This document shows positions 49,229 to 59,698 of a stretch of 64,000 bases of DNA, piece by piece. The position numbers and the translations under genes are program-made. The DNA lies in assembly GCA_036346225.1 (NCBI GenBank), contig JARFIW010001104.1, positions 6,412,001 to 6,476,000 of the forward strand. Direction: 5' to 3'. Origin of the DNA: Platerodrilus igneus. Lineage: Eukaryota > Arthropoda > Insecta > Coleoptera > Lycidae. The stretch's first letter is position 1. Each line of letters begins with the position of its first letter. The notes beneath the pieces were generated by a model that ran no database searches, was not told the origin of the DNA, and worked only from the letters and a program-made list of their open reading frames with translations.

Positions 49229-49321
49229 CTTTGCTCATAAGGACACGCAAGCTATTTCACCTGTTCTAGTAATCTAGAACTTTGGCAAGGTGCAGGCCCA
49301 TTCGAAATGGATCTTTCAATT

Positions 49322-49560
49322 ACTAGCTCAATTTAACATAATCGACGAAGCTTTGAATAGAAAGTTTAATTTATTATTTCATATTATTAACTAACGTAAC
49401 ATCAAAAATCAATTTGCCTCGTGCAATTACAAATATTTATAATTCATAGTTAGCTTACAGCCATGAATATTGGAGCCGCTTCCTGTCTATATCTGACAAA
49501 TCAAAAACTGGACACTGTCAGTTATGATTGACTGCTTCTTTGATATCGGAACAAATGTAT
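49322..49560 (+). mobile_element. tRNA-headed SINE-like unit 2, body half
   Basis: It is homologous to 44350-44560 (ACTAGCTCRATT, then AAAGTTTAA, then TGACA-AATCAAAA), the body of unit 1. It directly continues the head at 44751 across the LINE insertion. Confidence 0.75.
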
Positions 49561-49707
49561 GGACTGGCTCATAGGTTTGGACTCCATTTTCCGGGGTTAA
49601 TCCATTTTATCATACCTTTCTAAGTATTCTAGGAATAAATTACTGTCCACTATATTCTGTAAGGCGAAGCATTGCCTGACCTTTGTCTTGAAGTATCCAG
49701 TTATATA

Positions 49708-50100
49708 CTAGATTATTTGTTTATCCTCTAAAGCAATATCAAGTTGTTTTTCCACACTGAATTTTGTTATAGCATACAACTCCATTGTCATGCCAGAATC
49801 ACTGCTGTATTTGCCCATGATTAAATTGTCCTTCACCTTAGATTGTTGACTATCCCCACAGTAATGTTTAAAAAATTTAACGTTATAATCTTTAAGGCAC
49901 TTTAACTCCCTTTCAATAAGTCTAAACCAGATTTCCGCATTTCCTTTCAACGTGGATTTTACTATGTTTAATTTAGTCTGTTCATCGCAACTACGCTGTA
50001 TTGAAGTTGTGACATTATTTACGAATATTTTAGGATTCAGTTTGTTATCCCTATATAATTTTGAATATTGTTCCAACGAGACGGGTGGACCCCACCTCAT
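49708..50100 (-). pseudogene. gag: retrotransposon gag (capsid) fragment
   Basis: 130 codons without a stop. The pattern K-x-x-x-x-TLKGNAEIWF, then YNVKFFKHYCGDSQQSKV and IMGKY, is typical of Ty3/Gypsy-type capsid domains. There are no zinc knuckles, protease or LTR beside it. It may be a stranded fragment of an element. A domesticated gag gene is possible, but it has no evident promoter or neighbours to support that. Confidence 0.6.
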
Positions 50101-50520
50101 GGGTCCCAGGGATTAATATTTTTTATGGCCTTAATTGTTGCATTTATTTTAAAGCTCTATCACAGGGCACAACTGCAATAAATGAATGCTTCACAGACAT
50201 AAGATGAAATATGATGGAATCTACAGCGAAAATGAATACAATTAACATCATAAATATATCTAAACAGTGAAATAAAATGCCACTCTCGTCCATATAGTTA
50301 TTTGTTTAAAAATATTTTTAATTTTAACGATACACTGTTTATAAGTGAATGAGTTTCCTTTACCTTACTTTATCCATTCTGTGTAAGACATTAATTTATT
50401 GCAATTTTAGCGTGCGATCAAGCATTAAAATAAATATAAAAATTTAAGCCATAAAAAGAGTTCTCTATATATCAACATCCAGCAAACCACCTAAAAACCT
50501 ACAAAGAATAAATAGCATTT
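50101..50520. other. AT-rich non-coding DNA, no gene seen
   Basis: No open frame or motif was recognised between the gag fragment and the (TATG)n tract. Confidence 0.5.
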
Positions 50521-50560
50521 TATGTATGTATGTATGTATGTATGTATGTATATATATATT
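50521..50560. repeat. (TATG)n/(TA)n microsatellite
   Basis: Seven to eight TATG units are followed by TA repeats, directly before the terminus of the next candidate element. Confidence 0.95.
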
Positions 50561-51868
50561 TTGCTGTGATAAGGGGTTGTTTAGGGGTATATTGAGTCGT
50601 AACGATCGCGTAGTAACTGTAAATAGCAATAGGAATCAGAAAACTGCATTTATTTAGTAGGAAAATAAATAATTCGCACATTATGTAAATAGCAAACATT
50701 TAACACCTTGTATAAGAACCGCAAGTAACTTTTATCAATGCCAGTAAGCATATCTTTCAATAAAAGAACACGTATTCAGCAGAGAAATAATTATACATGT
50801 AATTAAAATATGTCAAGAAGCGTTTAATAAGTTTATAAAATAGATACGGATGAGATAAGATAAAACCCAGTAAATCTTGATGCAATTACGCTTGTAAGAA
50901 AGAAGGAATAATAAAGCGCTTTGATAAGAAACGCACTTTCAAAGATAAGTTTTAAATAGAGACATAAACGAAAACATCACTCATGTTACATCAGTTATTT
51001 TGTTCAATTCTCCAAAAGCTTTATCTACATAAACAACGGCGGTCAAAGATCGTAAAACAATAGCAAATACCAGCATGATACGGAACTTCAAAATAGTTTC
51101 ATCAGAAATCAGCTTGAACACTACTAGGAATGTCCAAAACAAACATGGTCGGTTACAACACTTTGTAAGGCTGTTTGGACAAATCAATCCAAATGTAGAT
51201 AGCAAAAGCTATATAATACCCAGAATTGATAAAAAAAAGCAGTCTCAATTTGAAGTACGTCGAACTTGCAACACTCCTACTCGAATATTTACGCGTCAAA
51301 TAAATAAATTTTAAACTATATTATTGTGAAAAGTAGTGTTGTGTAATAACAGTTGATGACGAATTACGTTGAAGATATATGAAAAACTTTTGCCGCTTTG
51401 CAGAAACACGTGAGTAGAAATTTGTTTATCAATTTAAATTAAATGTTTATAATAATGTAGGGCTTTGAAGTTTTATCTAAGAAACCTACAAATTCTAAGG
51501 TGTCCCTAAGAAATCCAAGTCTAATTCACGATTCTAAGAAACCTACGAATTCTAAGTGTGAGATTAAGAAGGATCTAAGTCTGGTATTCAGAACCTCCGG
51601 ATGGTATTTAGAAATCCAGTTTGTAATTAAGTGGAGAGGTCTAAGGCGTATTAAGAAAAATATAAAGTAAAGCACGAGGTGAATATTGGAAATAAGGAGT
51701 AACAAAACTATTGGTTCAAAATACAAAAATATTCTAATAGCCGTCCATTTTCACTATCTAAACTGATTAATTTGGCGCGTAAATAAATCGTTCCTATTTC
51801 CTATATACACAGTTGTTAAAAATTTATTATCCAAACCTATATAGCCTTCTTAACCTATAATTTCCACG

Positions 51869-51872
<4 letters not shown>
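50561..51872. mobile_element. candidate (TA)n-targeting element, copy 2 (about 1.31 kb)
   Basis: It starts TTGCTGTGATAAGGGG after the microsatellite and ends ...TATAATTTCCACGACAA before a long (TA)n tract. The two ends are imperfect inverted relatives of each other and of the element at 41364-42942. Opposed frames at 50981-51205 (minus) and 51075-51314 (plus), of 74-79 codons, match no known protein. A patch of short repeats (CTAAGAAACCTAC-type) lies at 51478-51640. Confidence 0.5.

Positions 51873-51906
<34 letters not shown>
51871..51906. repeat. (TA)n microsatellite
   Basis: About 34 bp of TA at the right border of the 1.31-kb element. Confidence 0.95.
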
Positions 51907-51909
<3 letters not shown>

Positions 51910-53027
51910 CGTAGTTAATTTTGTTTCTTTGTTTGCTACAAATCAATTCTCCCTCCCCCTTTTTTAGGTTAAATAATATTTGCACATCTGTTACATTGAT
52001 ATATTTAGTACAGCCGCTTTTTTGTATTTGGAACGTTCATTTTGGGTTCAACATCATATAGTACGTACGCTATACACCTGAATAGGCTATACAAAGGTAC
52101 ATGTAGTTTAAGGGAATGTTTTCACCCACGTTAATGGTTTTCCTAAAAAGGAGCGTACACACAATGCCATCTAAACTTTAGTATTTCTAAAGGAAATATT
52201 TACCTTTGCTGTTTCCACATACTTATACAAATGAATTATGTATAACACATGACATGTGATGATAAAACAATAATCTGCTTCAAAGTACTGTTTGTTAGAA
52301 TATCCTAATTTAGGGCCGCTTACGCTTAATAGGTTGCGAGGATTTGTTTGTTAATAGATATAAATAGGAAACGGAGAGGAAAACTGAAACGTCAGTTGAG
52401 CAGAAGAAATTTATCTTAATATAACTGACGTACGTTCTTTGTACAGAAATTGATTTGTTTCAAGGAAAAAAGAACAGCGATATAAATTGCAGCAATAATC
52501 ACAGTGACTCCTCGTTAAATCAAAACCTGCAAGGCACTAAATTGCGTCTTGGAATTACGAAAAAGAAATAGTGGAGTACAATTGAAAGGGTAAAAAAAAT
52601 CCATACGTACGGTTGTCCATTCAGAAATATTTTTCTTAAGCAAACACTTATTTTGGCGTCATACTAGAAGGGTTTATAGAGTTCACTTTTTGTCAAAGGA
52701 ATGGTTGGTTGTGAATTCTGAGCTCGTCTTATGCGACTGATTCGGTTGATGATTGCCATATATTATTTTTTCGGCCTTGTTACACAAGTATTGTTGTGCT
52801 TTGGACCATGCCTTGAAAGTTTTTATATTTTTACAATATAGCAAAATATTGCTTACATACAAATAACAAGAGCCTGTAAAAGAAATTCATTATTGTTGCA
52901 AAACTGCTACGCATAATTTGATGCTTGTACTGGAAATACACTAATGTAAACCCATAGGTTTTCACAGGTAGCTACATTTCTACCCTGCTATGTCCGGGAC
53001 ACTATGGCAAAAGTAAAACATTTGATT
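51907..53027. other. AT-rich non-coding DNA, no gene seen
   Basis: No domain-bearing frame, RNA gene or repeat was recognised before the TTAA at 53028. Confidence 0.5.
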
Positions 53028-53299
53028 TTAACCTTCCAGCGGACGCACTCTGTAATTTCACTTGAGCGGGCGCTTGTCGTAAACTTTACGGCACCAAGTT
53101 TTCTCCATGTAAATGGTGTTTTCTTTATATAAATATTGGGGAATTGTTGTAAAGTTATGAAAAATGATAAATGACAGTACTTTGAAAAATATAATTGAAT
53201 TTCTTAAACAAAAAACTAAGCAACACTTTAAATATGAAATATTTGAAAATAAAATATTTTATCGACCTATTAGTCAGAATCAATATTCTCATCCTTACA

Positions 53300-55242
53300 A
53301 CTGTTGCAAACCATCTAAACTGCAGAATGGTTCTTGCACGTAAAGGTCTGGCAATGGAAACTCTTCATTGACCCTGAGAATATTTTCGTCTCTAGTGCAC
53401 ATGACCGACAAACCCCGCGTTTTGAAGGCTTCTTTTTTCTTATTCTGTTATCGGTTCAACTTCCCGACCGTAATTCACTTTGAGAAAAGCACATATCTTG
53501 CGGTAAATCTTTGAGGCGGCTCCGTGGCGTAGTGGTATGTGTGTAACTACTACGCCCAAGGTCCCGGGTTCGAATTCCGACACGGTCCGCTTGAAAAATG
53601 TTAGACGAGCATTTTTCACAAAAATACGCCCTCGTTCGGATGAGAGCTAAAATGGAGGTCCCGTGTGTGAGTGTTGTCACGCACGTTAAAGATACCGACT
53701 TTGCTTGGAACAGCAAGGGTTCGGCAAAATTCCACATTTTCCAGGTAAAAAAAACTCGCTTCCTGGCCAATGTAGTACCTTCAGGTGGAGCATTGAAAAA
53801 TCACATGGGAGGTAAATCTTTGACGTGTGATCTGAAGATAGATGCTCTTTATCATAGCCAATGCCAAATGTTTTAGGAAAATTCTTCGATACCTTGGAGT
53901 CTTTCCTCTAGACACGCAAATTTGTATAAAATTTGAACATTTATGCCGCCAATATTCAGTAGAGTGTAAAGAATTACACACGCTCATCTCTTTGCTATTC
54001 TAAAGACCGAGTAAGCGGCACACATTTTGTCGACTGTATTCACTCTACCTTTGGTTTCATTGTAGTCCAATATAACGTGAAGCTTTCAGGTGTCAGGATC
54101 CATTTCGTAGTCGTCGTGTAATGTTGAGAGTGATATTACAGATATTTTTTCGATGTACCTAGGAAAGCATAATTTTTTCCTTTTTGCAAAGCAAAAAGAG
54201 TGGCTCCAATAGCTCTGCTTTGCTCCGGAAATCATTCTTTTGGGATTTTTGATTTGTTCTTTTTTATTGTGCCCAAAACTGTAAGCAAATAATCAGGGAG
54301 TGGTACGCTTGTGTACCAATTATCGATGGTCAAATTCTGGTTTGAGTTTTCTATCTGAGTGACTAGGCGCTTTGCAATATCTGTTAGCATACTCCAGGCC
54401 GCAAATGGTCCATCATCGGATTGTTTTCCAGATGGGATGTGTAAAAACCTTTGGCATCACATAACAAAAACATCTTCAACCCGTATTTTGCTGGTTTGCT
54501 AGGAATATATTGTATAAAGCTAAAACGACCTATAAGTTTGGGAAGAGCCACGTACCGCTGCCACTTTGTCAACTTTCCTCCTTTCAATTCGTGTATTCTT
54601 GTCAACGAATCTTAAGCAACGGGTAATGAAGAGAAATCTCTTGTAACTCATGACAACTCTAGCTATTGCAATCCCAGCACCGTCACTGGCAAAAATCTCT
54701 TACACATTTGCGTGGTGAAATTTTTTTATACCGATCGACTATAGCACACTCAAGTATGCCATAAATTCTTGCCTATCGATGTTTTTACAGTCCCGATATC
54801 TAAAATATTGATAGTTATCTCCCAGTTGATCAGTGTACATATTTGTGTACCTCACAACATCGTCAATTATAAACATATCGATAATTTGGAAGAACGTATT
54901 TCGTTCATTTTCAATACCAAGAGCTGTTTGAGTCAAGCCAGTGGGTACTGTGACTACGTTTATCCCCTTGGTTTTTCTAGAAATACGGTATGTTGTCTTT
55001 CACCTTAGTGTAGATTTACTTTTTCCAATGAAAAATTCTTCCATTGTGTCCTCATCTCCTTCAAATTAGTTAGATGTGTTTTCTTACTCGATAACACTTT
55101 CTTCAGATTGTTGTTCGATTTCATCTTCCGAAAACTCGCTGTCACTTGAGGGAAAGTAAGACTCATCATCTTGCTCTGGCTCTTCGAATAAATCTTGAGA
55201 CACTTTTTCTAGTTCCTTTTGTGTAAGCGGCCTACGCGCCAT
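53300..55242 (-). pseudogene. piggyBac transposase 2, broken
   Basis: Minus strand from ATG at 55242 (MARRPLTQKELEKV). An acidic N-terminus (SDSEFSEDEIEQQ) is followed by the dimer/insertion region (FFQIIDMFIIDDVVRYTN near 54850), then FIQYIPSKPAKYGLKMFLLCDAK near 54490, the second catalytic Asp in TIDNWYTS near 54325, and the third site near 54030. There the usual GGVDTVDQM reads GRVNTVDKM, so the catalytic Asp is Asn and the Gly is Arg. The first catalytic DE motif upstream of the IPSKPAKYG segment is missing through a small deletion. Stops, frame changes and the SINE at 53515-53810 also disable it. The cysteine-rich tail near 53300 is poorly preserved. Confidence 0.88.
53515..53810 (+). 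mobile_element. tRNA-derived SINE, copy 2, with 13-bp target duplication
   Basis: GGTAAATCTTTGA lies at 53502-53514 and again at 53811-53823. The insert begins with a tRNA-like head (A box TGGCGTAGTGGTATG, B box GGTTCGAATTCC) and shares its body blocks with the copy at 45641 (GCCCTCGTTCGGATGAGAG, TGGCCAATGTAGTACCTTC). Intact ends and a perfect duplication make it younger than the transposase it interrupts. Open frames over it are spurious. Confidence 0.95.
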
Positions 55243-55542
55243 AATAGAACATGTCTAAAACAAAAAAAATACATTTAGTTATAAAAAAACGACATAAATG
55301 AGAAAAAATAGAAAAAGTAGTTTATTTTATATACCTACATTTTAAGGCGCGTGTCCTAAAATTTACGCTCAACGTAAACTCCAAAATATCAACGAATACC
55401 AAGAACTTCTAAGCACGCCTGGTACGTCTATTGTTTAGAGAGATATTGACCCTGAAATAGCTCAGAGCTCGATGCTTGCGACTAAGTGGCAAAAGAGGGG
55501 GATGCAATAAGGCGAATTTGTCGTAAACTTTGCGACGACGCG

Positions 55543-56121
55543 AGTTAGGTTTTGGGCCTCTTGGAGCTTCTTTTTAAAAAAAGACTTTATTTCCAAAACA
55601 CTCCTATCAAGTGTATTTTAAACAGTAATTACAAATGGTTTTAATAACAGGTACGTTATGTTTATTAATGTATTAAAATTAAAAATAATCAAAGTTGTTA
55701 TTTACTAATTAATATTTAAAATCAATAACTAATAAATACAAATGAGTAGCTTTGAACCACTAACAATGCTAAAGTTATGAAGTTCTCAAACTGACTGGCC
55801 ATCTTGGACTCTTAAAGGTATTTATGCTATCTTTGCTCTTACATCACTTGTGGGAAATGCAGATCTCATGTCTGCTATTTCTTGATACAATACAAAGCAT
55901 TATATTTTAATAATCTTAATTCTAGTAATGTGACCTGCACCTGCAGTGTCATATTACGTCTAGTATACAAAGTAACTGTTACCGTTCCCATGTGTGGTTT
56001 ATGAACTTTCATTAACTTTTTATAATGTGTCCTTCAATTATACAATGTAACAATCTGTTTCTTAAGACTTAATAGTTTCATTTGAATATACATATATATT
56101 AATTTGGGGGAATATGTAACT
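55543..56121 (-). repeat. errantivirus-type LTR next to env
   Basis: The 579-bp LTR reads on the minus strand AGTTACATATTCCCCC ... AACT. CGCG precedes it at 55539-55542, as with the solo LTR at 39345. On its env side the purine stretch GGGAGG sits directly before AGTTAC and would be the polypurine tract, so this is the element's 3' LTR. Confidence 0.88.
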
Positions 56122-56154
56122 CCTCCCGACGTAGATGAAAATTAAGAGTTGTAC

Positions 56155-57893
56155 TTAATTTTTAAAACTCATTGTCCTTAAGGGTTCATTTATTATTTGT
56201 TTATTTACCTTTGTTTCTTGGTCCTTATGACTAAAATTTGTTTCCTTGTTTCTATATCTAATTGGCATCTCGTACAATAAATATTCAGTTAATAAAATTA
56301 TTATAATAATCAATAAAATTGTCCAAAGACTAATATTATTGTAATGCAATTTCGGCACTTTTAATTCACTTAAATGTTCTTTATAACTGTCCATAATTTT
56401 ACGGCTTGGTTGAGGTCCTCTAGGTCTAGATGTTCTAGATTCACTGGTTTCTTGATGATTTTGTCCTTTCGGTTTGTGTGAATCTTGAAATGTAGTTCGG
56501 GTAAATTTGCGAATTTCTTTGTTACTGCTGATTTTTGATATACTCGAATAATTTCGTTTTTTAATTTTAAATAGCAATCTTTTTTCATGGTGATTACTTT
56601 ACTTCCAGGTTAGACTGTTTTCGTCTTGGGTGCAATGGGTGGTTGCTATTACTTCTTGCGGAAATGCAGCAATCCATTTGTTGTCTGTGATTTTCTGAAT
56701 TTTCATGTTTTCACAATTCTCATAGTAATTAGAGAATCTTAATAATTGTACTTCACAAGGGCTATCTGCTTGAATAGTTGTTGTCGTTAATGATTAACAT
56801 AAATATCGACTAGGTGCTACTTCTTTGCACTTTTCATTCGTGAAGCCACACCTAAGTTCATTCAGAGAAAGGAATTTGGTTTTAGGGATAATAACTTGAT
56901 ACTGGCTAGTAACTTTCATGGGGAAAGCAAATAAATGATAATAATTATAAGTGTTAATCTCTACAATGGGGATTTCTATTAAAAACGTAATTTCATGATT
57001 CTTTACATAACCCTTTACTATGGGTATTTTTTCAAATATCAGTATGTAAGATTCTGTTATCTCAAAGGGTAGTTTACTGTTAGCTATAAGTGATCTAATT
57101 CCTAATAATTCATTTAATAAATCAATTGGTTCTGTAATACTAGCGTGTAATGTGTTTAATTTAGCAAATGTTACAGCATCTTTTAATGTGGCTAAAATTT
57201 GTTGAATTACAGTGAGGGTTGATATCATTTGATTGAATATCGTGTTAAATCTTATTAAACCTCGCATTCCTAGCATCGTGGTTTGTATGTTACTTTCAAG
57301 AGTTAGTATTCTGCTTGTTATGCTGTCTTGGAGTTTTACTAATTTTCGTAATGTGTAGTTGAATTTTACTATGGTTGACTGAGTTAAGGATATTTGATTT
57401 CTAACAATGGCTTTTATGTCATTCTGATTTTAAATTAAGTATTGTATTGCGTTGTCGTATCGTTCAGCATTTTGGTTGTCTAAATTGCCTGTGATAGCTT
57501 TCATAATATTACCTAATCCGTTAATAAATCCTCTTTTTCATCTTGTGATTTGGTCTGTTGGTATTAATCGATTGAATTTGTCGTCTGTGTTCTTTAAGAT
57601 GTTCTCCATATTACTTTTGTAGTTAAGCATTTCTATCGCGTATTCTTTTGCGAATTTGCATGTGTCTTTCGATTGTTTCAGTTTGTAGTAATTGTCTCTA
57701 ATTATATAAAATTCTTGTTTTAATTCAGTTAAGTCAAATTTCTGTGCGAAAATCCAGTAATATACTGTGTTTTGTATACTTCCAAGTTTCACTGGTAGTA
57801 TACCGGGGTTGTTTTTTAAAATATTTTTCACTATTATGTCGTTGTCGTCTGTTCTACCAGGGTGTAGGTTGACCGCAAGAGTGATGGCTGTTC
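56155..57893 (-). pseudogene. env: errantivirus env / baculovirus-F-like glycoprotein, broken
   Basis: The family (Baculo_F type) mediates membrane fusion of insect errantiviruses and is made from a spliced RNA. On the minus strand: an N-terminal part (57893-57540), then a cleavage-site-like basic motif followed by a glycine-rich GFINGLG start of the fusion segment, where an in-frame TGA sits inside the basic motif (about 57530). A helical region and the conserved TLHASI..PIDLLNEL stretch (about 57130) follow, then a beta-rich section with YHLFAFP near 56930. After frame breaks near 56790 and 56600, a transmembrane helix of about 20 hydrophobic residues (around 56280-56340) and a short charged tail end at 56155. 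A TTTCAG acceptor-like site lies at about 57893. No signal peptide, pol or 5' LTR was found, so the element is 5'-truncated and the protein cannot be made whole. Confidence 0.88.
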
Positions 57894-59290
57894 ATCTGAA
57901 ATTACAAGGTGTCTTAAATTCTTTTGTTATCTACTACGGCTACATTCTATATGCTATAAGCAACCATTTAAGACCCTGGAAATAAAATATATTGCCATTT
58001 TAATACATTTATCACAGGCGGTATTTTTAAGACATCGTACAGGTTATATTTAATTCAAGTTTGATAATTATAAATTAGGTAACTATTTGCATTATTAGTG
58101 TAATACAGAGTCGTTGATGTTATCAATAGGCTGCTAAGTTGCGTAATATAACGAACTTCGAACTTGTTGGTTGGTAGTTGCAAATTAAATTAGAGGTTAT
58201 TCCTAAAAATGGTAGAGTTTTTTGCTTTGCGTGATTATTTTGCATTATTGCGTCTGTTATTGAATTTGTTTAAAGCGTGTTAACTATTAATCGGGCAGAT
58301 CGAAGTTTCTAGTTTCGTATTTCTCAAAGCCAACCAATCCGGGGTGATTTTGGAGATTTGTAAGGTTTTTTTGTTTTGAACGGGTCGGTAATGAGAAAAG
58401 AATTTGCTGTACGAAAAACGTGGTTTTGGGTATATTTGTAAGTGGTTTTAGAGCTTTGTCGATTTGAGAATTTTCATATTTGGAACTTATACATTAGTTT
58501 CAGTTTAGCGTTGTAGCAAGACATCGCCAGTTTGTTGGCGAAACCGGAGAAAACCCTGTTCACCCGCAATTAGGGATTCTACGGATCTATAAAAACCAAC
58601 ATTTCCTTGCAGCCACTGCAGACCGTTATGGGAAACCTCTTTTGTAGCACTACATATATGCCAGCACTTTGTTGATCCTTGTTATTCTAACCGAAACTTC
58701 TACTTTTGTGTGGTTAATTGAATAATTAAAGTAACCCGTGGGTTCTTTAATATTCTCTGAAGAAACCAGTGAGCTTACAATTATGGACGCAACTATCTTC
58801 CGACTATGCTAGGGGTCTATTCCTCGGGTAGAGCTTATGAAGATTGGTCGTGGTTCTTTTTACAAAACATTATTTACTTACTGTGGCTTAATTTATACCA
58901 AAATATGGGTATGGAGACGGCGCCACCAAGTCATTAAGTTTTAAACACAGAGTTTCCCTAAGGGGGACTTGGGAGTCCTTAGAGAGGAATATTGTATTTA
59001 CTGCTTACGCAGGGTCTGTAAAGAAAATTGAATCAAGTTAACAAAAGAGGACACAAGAGGTGTACTTTTGCTACCTCATAATAAGAAAAGCTATAAATGT
59101 CAATTATGCACGCACTTTTATAGACATAAATATTAGGCATCAAATTTTGAGAGTGCTATCTGTGCTCCTTTGTCAAATGGGAGCTACAAATATCATTATA
59201 TTGAAGGTATTTATGCTTTTTACTCCTTGATCTAATTACCCTATGTTGAACTCACTTGTTCAAAATAAAACAATTAAGTAGGGTATAATT
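57894..59290. other. no recognisable gene
   Basis: The other half of the errantivirus (integrase, RT, 5' LTR) is not here. Frames are short, and no repeat shared with the rest of the window was noticed. A slightly GC-richer patch at 58500-58640 is unassigned. Confidence 0.5.
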
Positions 59291-59303
59291 GGCAATCCTG
59301 GAA

Positions 59304-59521
59304 CCTCATTTGCTCCCAAATCCCTCATTTGCTCCCACATTTACATGCTAAATCATAAGGAGCAAATGAGAGGCTACTTGTCCTTTGTCATTTGCTACAT
59401 CTAAACCAAATAGTTTTCTTCGACTAACCATTTTTCATCTGAACCAAAAAGTTTTCTTCGACTAGCCATTTTTTTATCTTTCATCTGAACCAAATAGTTT
59501 TCTTTGTCTAGCCAATGCATC
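59304..59521. repeat. 12-bp inverted repeat plus 40-bp tandem repeat
   Basis: CTCATTTGCTCC occurs at 59305-59316 and 59324-59335, with its reverse complement at 59359-59370, giving a possible hairpin. Next, a unit of about 40 bp (ATCTRAACCAAAWAGTTTTC, then TTCGACTARCCATTTTT) repeats three times from about 59398 to 59513. Confidence 0.85.
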
Positions 59522-59698
59522 TTTCGAGATAAACCTACCTTGTTTGGTATCAATTAACATTAGAATTTTCTCAGCTACCCGAATCTCTAGGAATTTTTCA
59601 GATTGCACCATCCCCAAGGGAGCTACCCTAATTTTAAGATTTCTTACCTGTAGCGACTTTTGAGCGTTCTTATAAATTTTCTTAGTCATGCGATACAT
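59474..59698 (-). CDS. unrecognised 74-codon ORF
   Basis: The peptide is basic and has balanced composition (for example KNAQKSLQVRNLKIRVAPLG and AEKILMLIDTKQGRF). Its end runs into the 40-bp tandem repeats, which would repeat a RKLFGSDE-like segment. A TTTTAG acceptor-like site precedes the ATG. Part of it is echoed in decayed form near 62784-62830. No family is recognised. It could be one exon of a gene that lies on the minus strand. Confidence 0.3.
   Translation of the reverse strand: MYRMTKKIYKNAQKSLQVRNLKIRVAPLGMVQSEKFLEIRVAEKILMLIDTKQGRFISKDALARQRKLFGSDER

Larger units (their letters stand above)
44752..49310 (-). mobile_element. RTE-like LINE, near full length, 11-bp target duplication
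   Basis: ATCTTTCAATT occurs at 44741-44751 and 49311-49321. Removing the 4.56 kb between rejoins SINE unit 2 exactly as in unit 1, so the borders are secure. The element reads on the minus strand: a 5' region (49310-48930), endonuclease, linker, reverse transcriptase, C-terminal domain and a 3' region. The tail is ATGATGA-like and not poly-A, as in RTE-clade elements. The last 1.4 kb contains three related 3' ends in the same orientation (near 44752, 45465 and 46120), separated by about 0.7 kb. A SINE sits in the middle one. Confidence 0.9.
53028..55542 (-). mobile_element. piggyBac-family transposon 2, right end lost
   Basis: The left border is TTAA (53028-53031), followed by CCTTCCAGCGGACGCAC and a GAGCGGGCGC inverted motif. 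A sub-terminal TTGTCGTAAACTTTACG near 53083 recurs as TTGTCGTAAACTTTGCG near 55519 at the other end. That right side runs into the errantivirus LTR at CGCG, and the terminal repeat beyond was not found in the window. A SINE sits inside it. It differs strongly from piggyBac-1 in both termini and protein. Confidence 0.8.
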
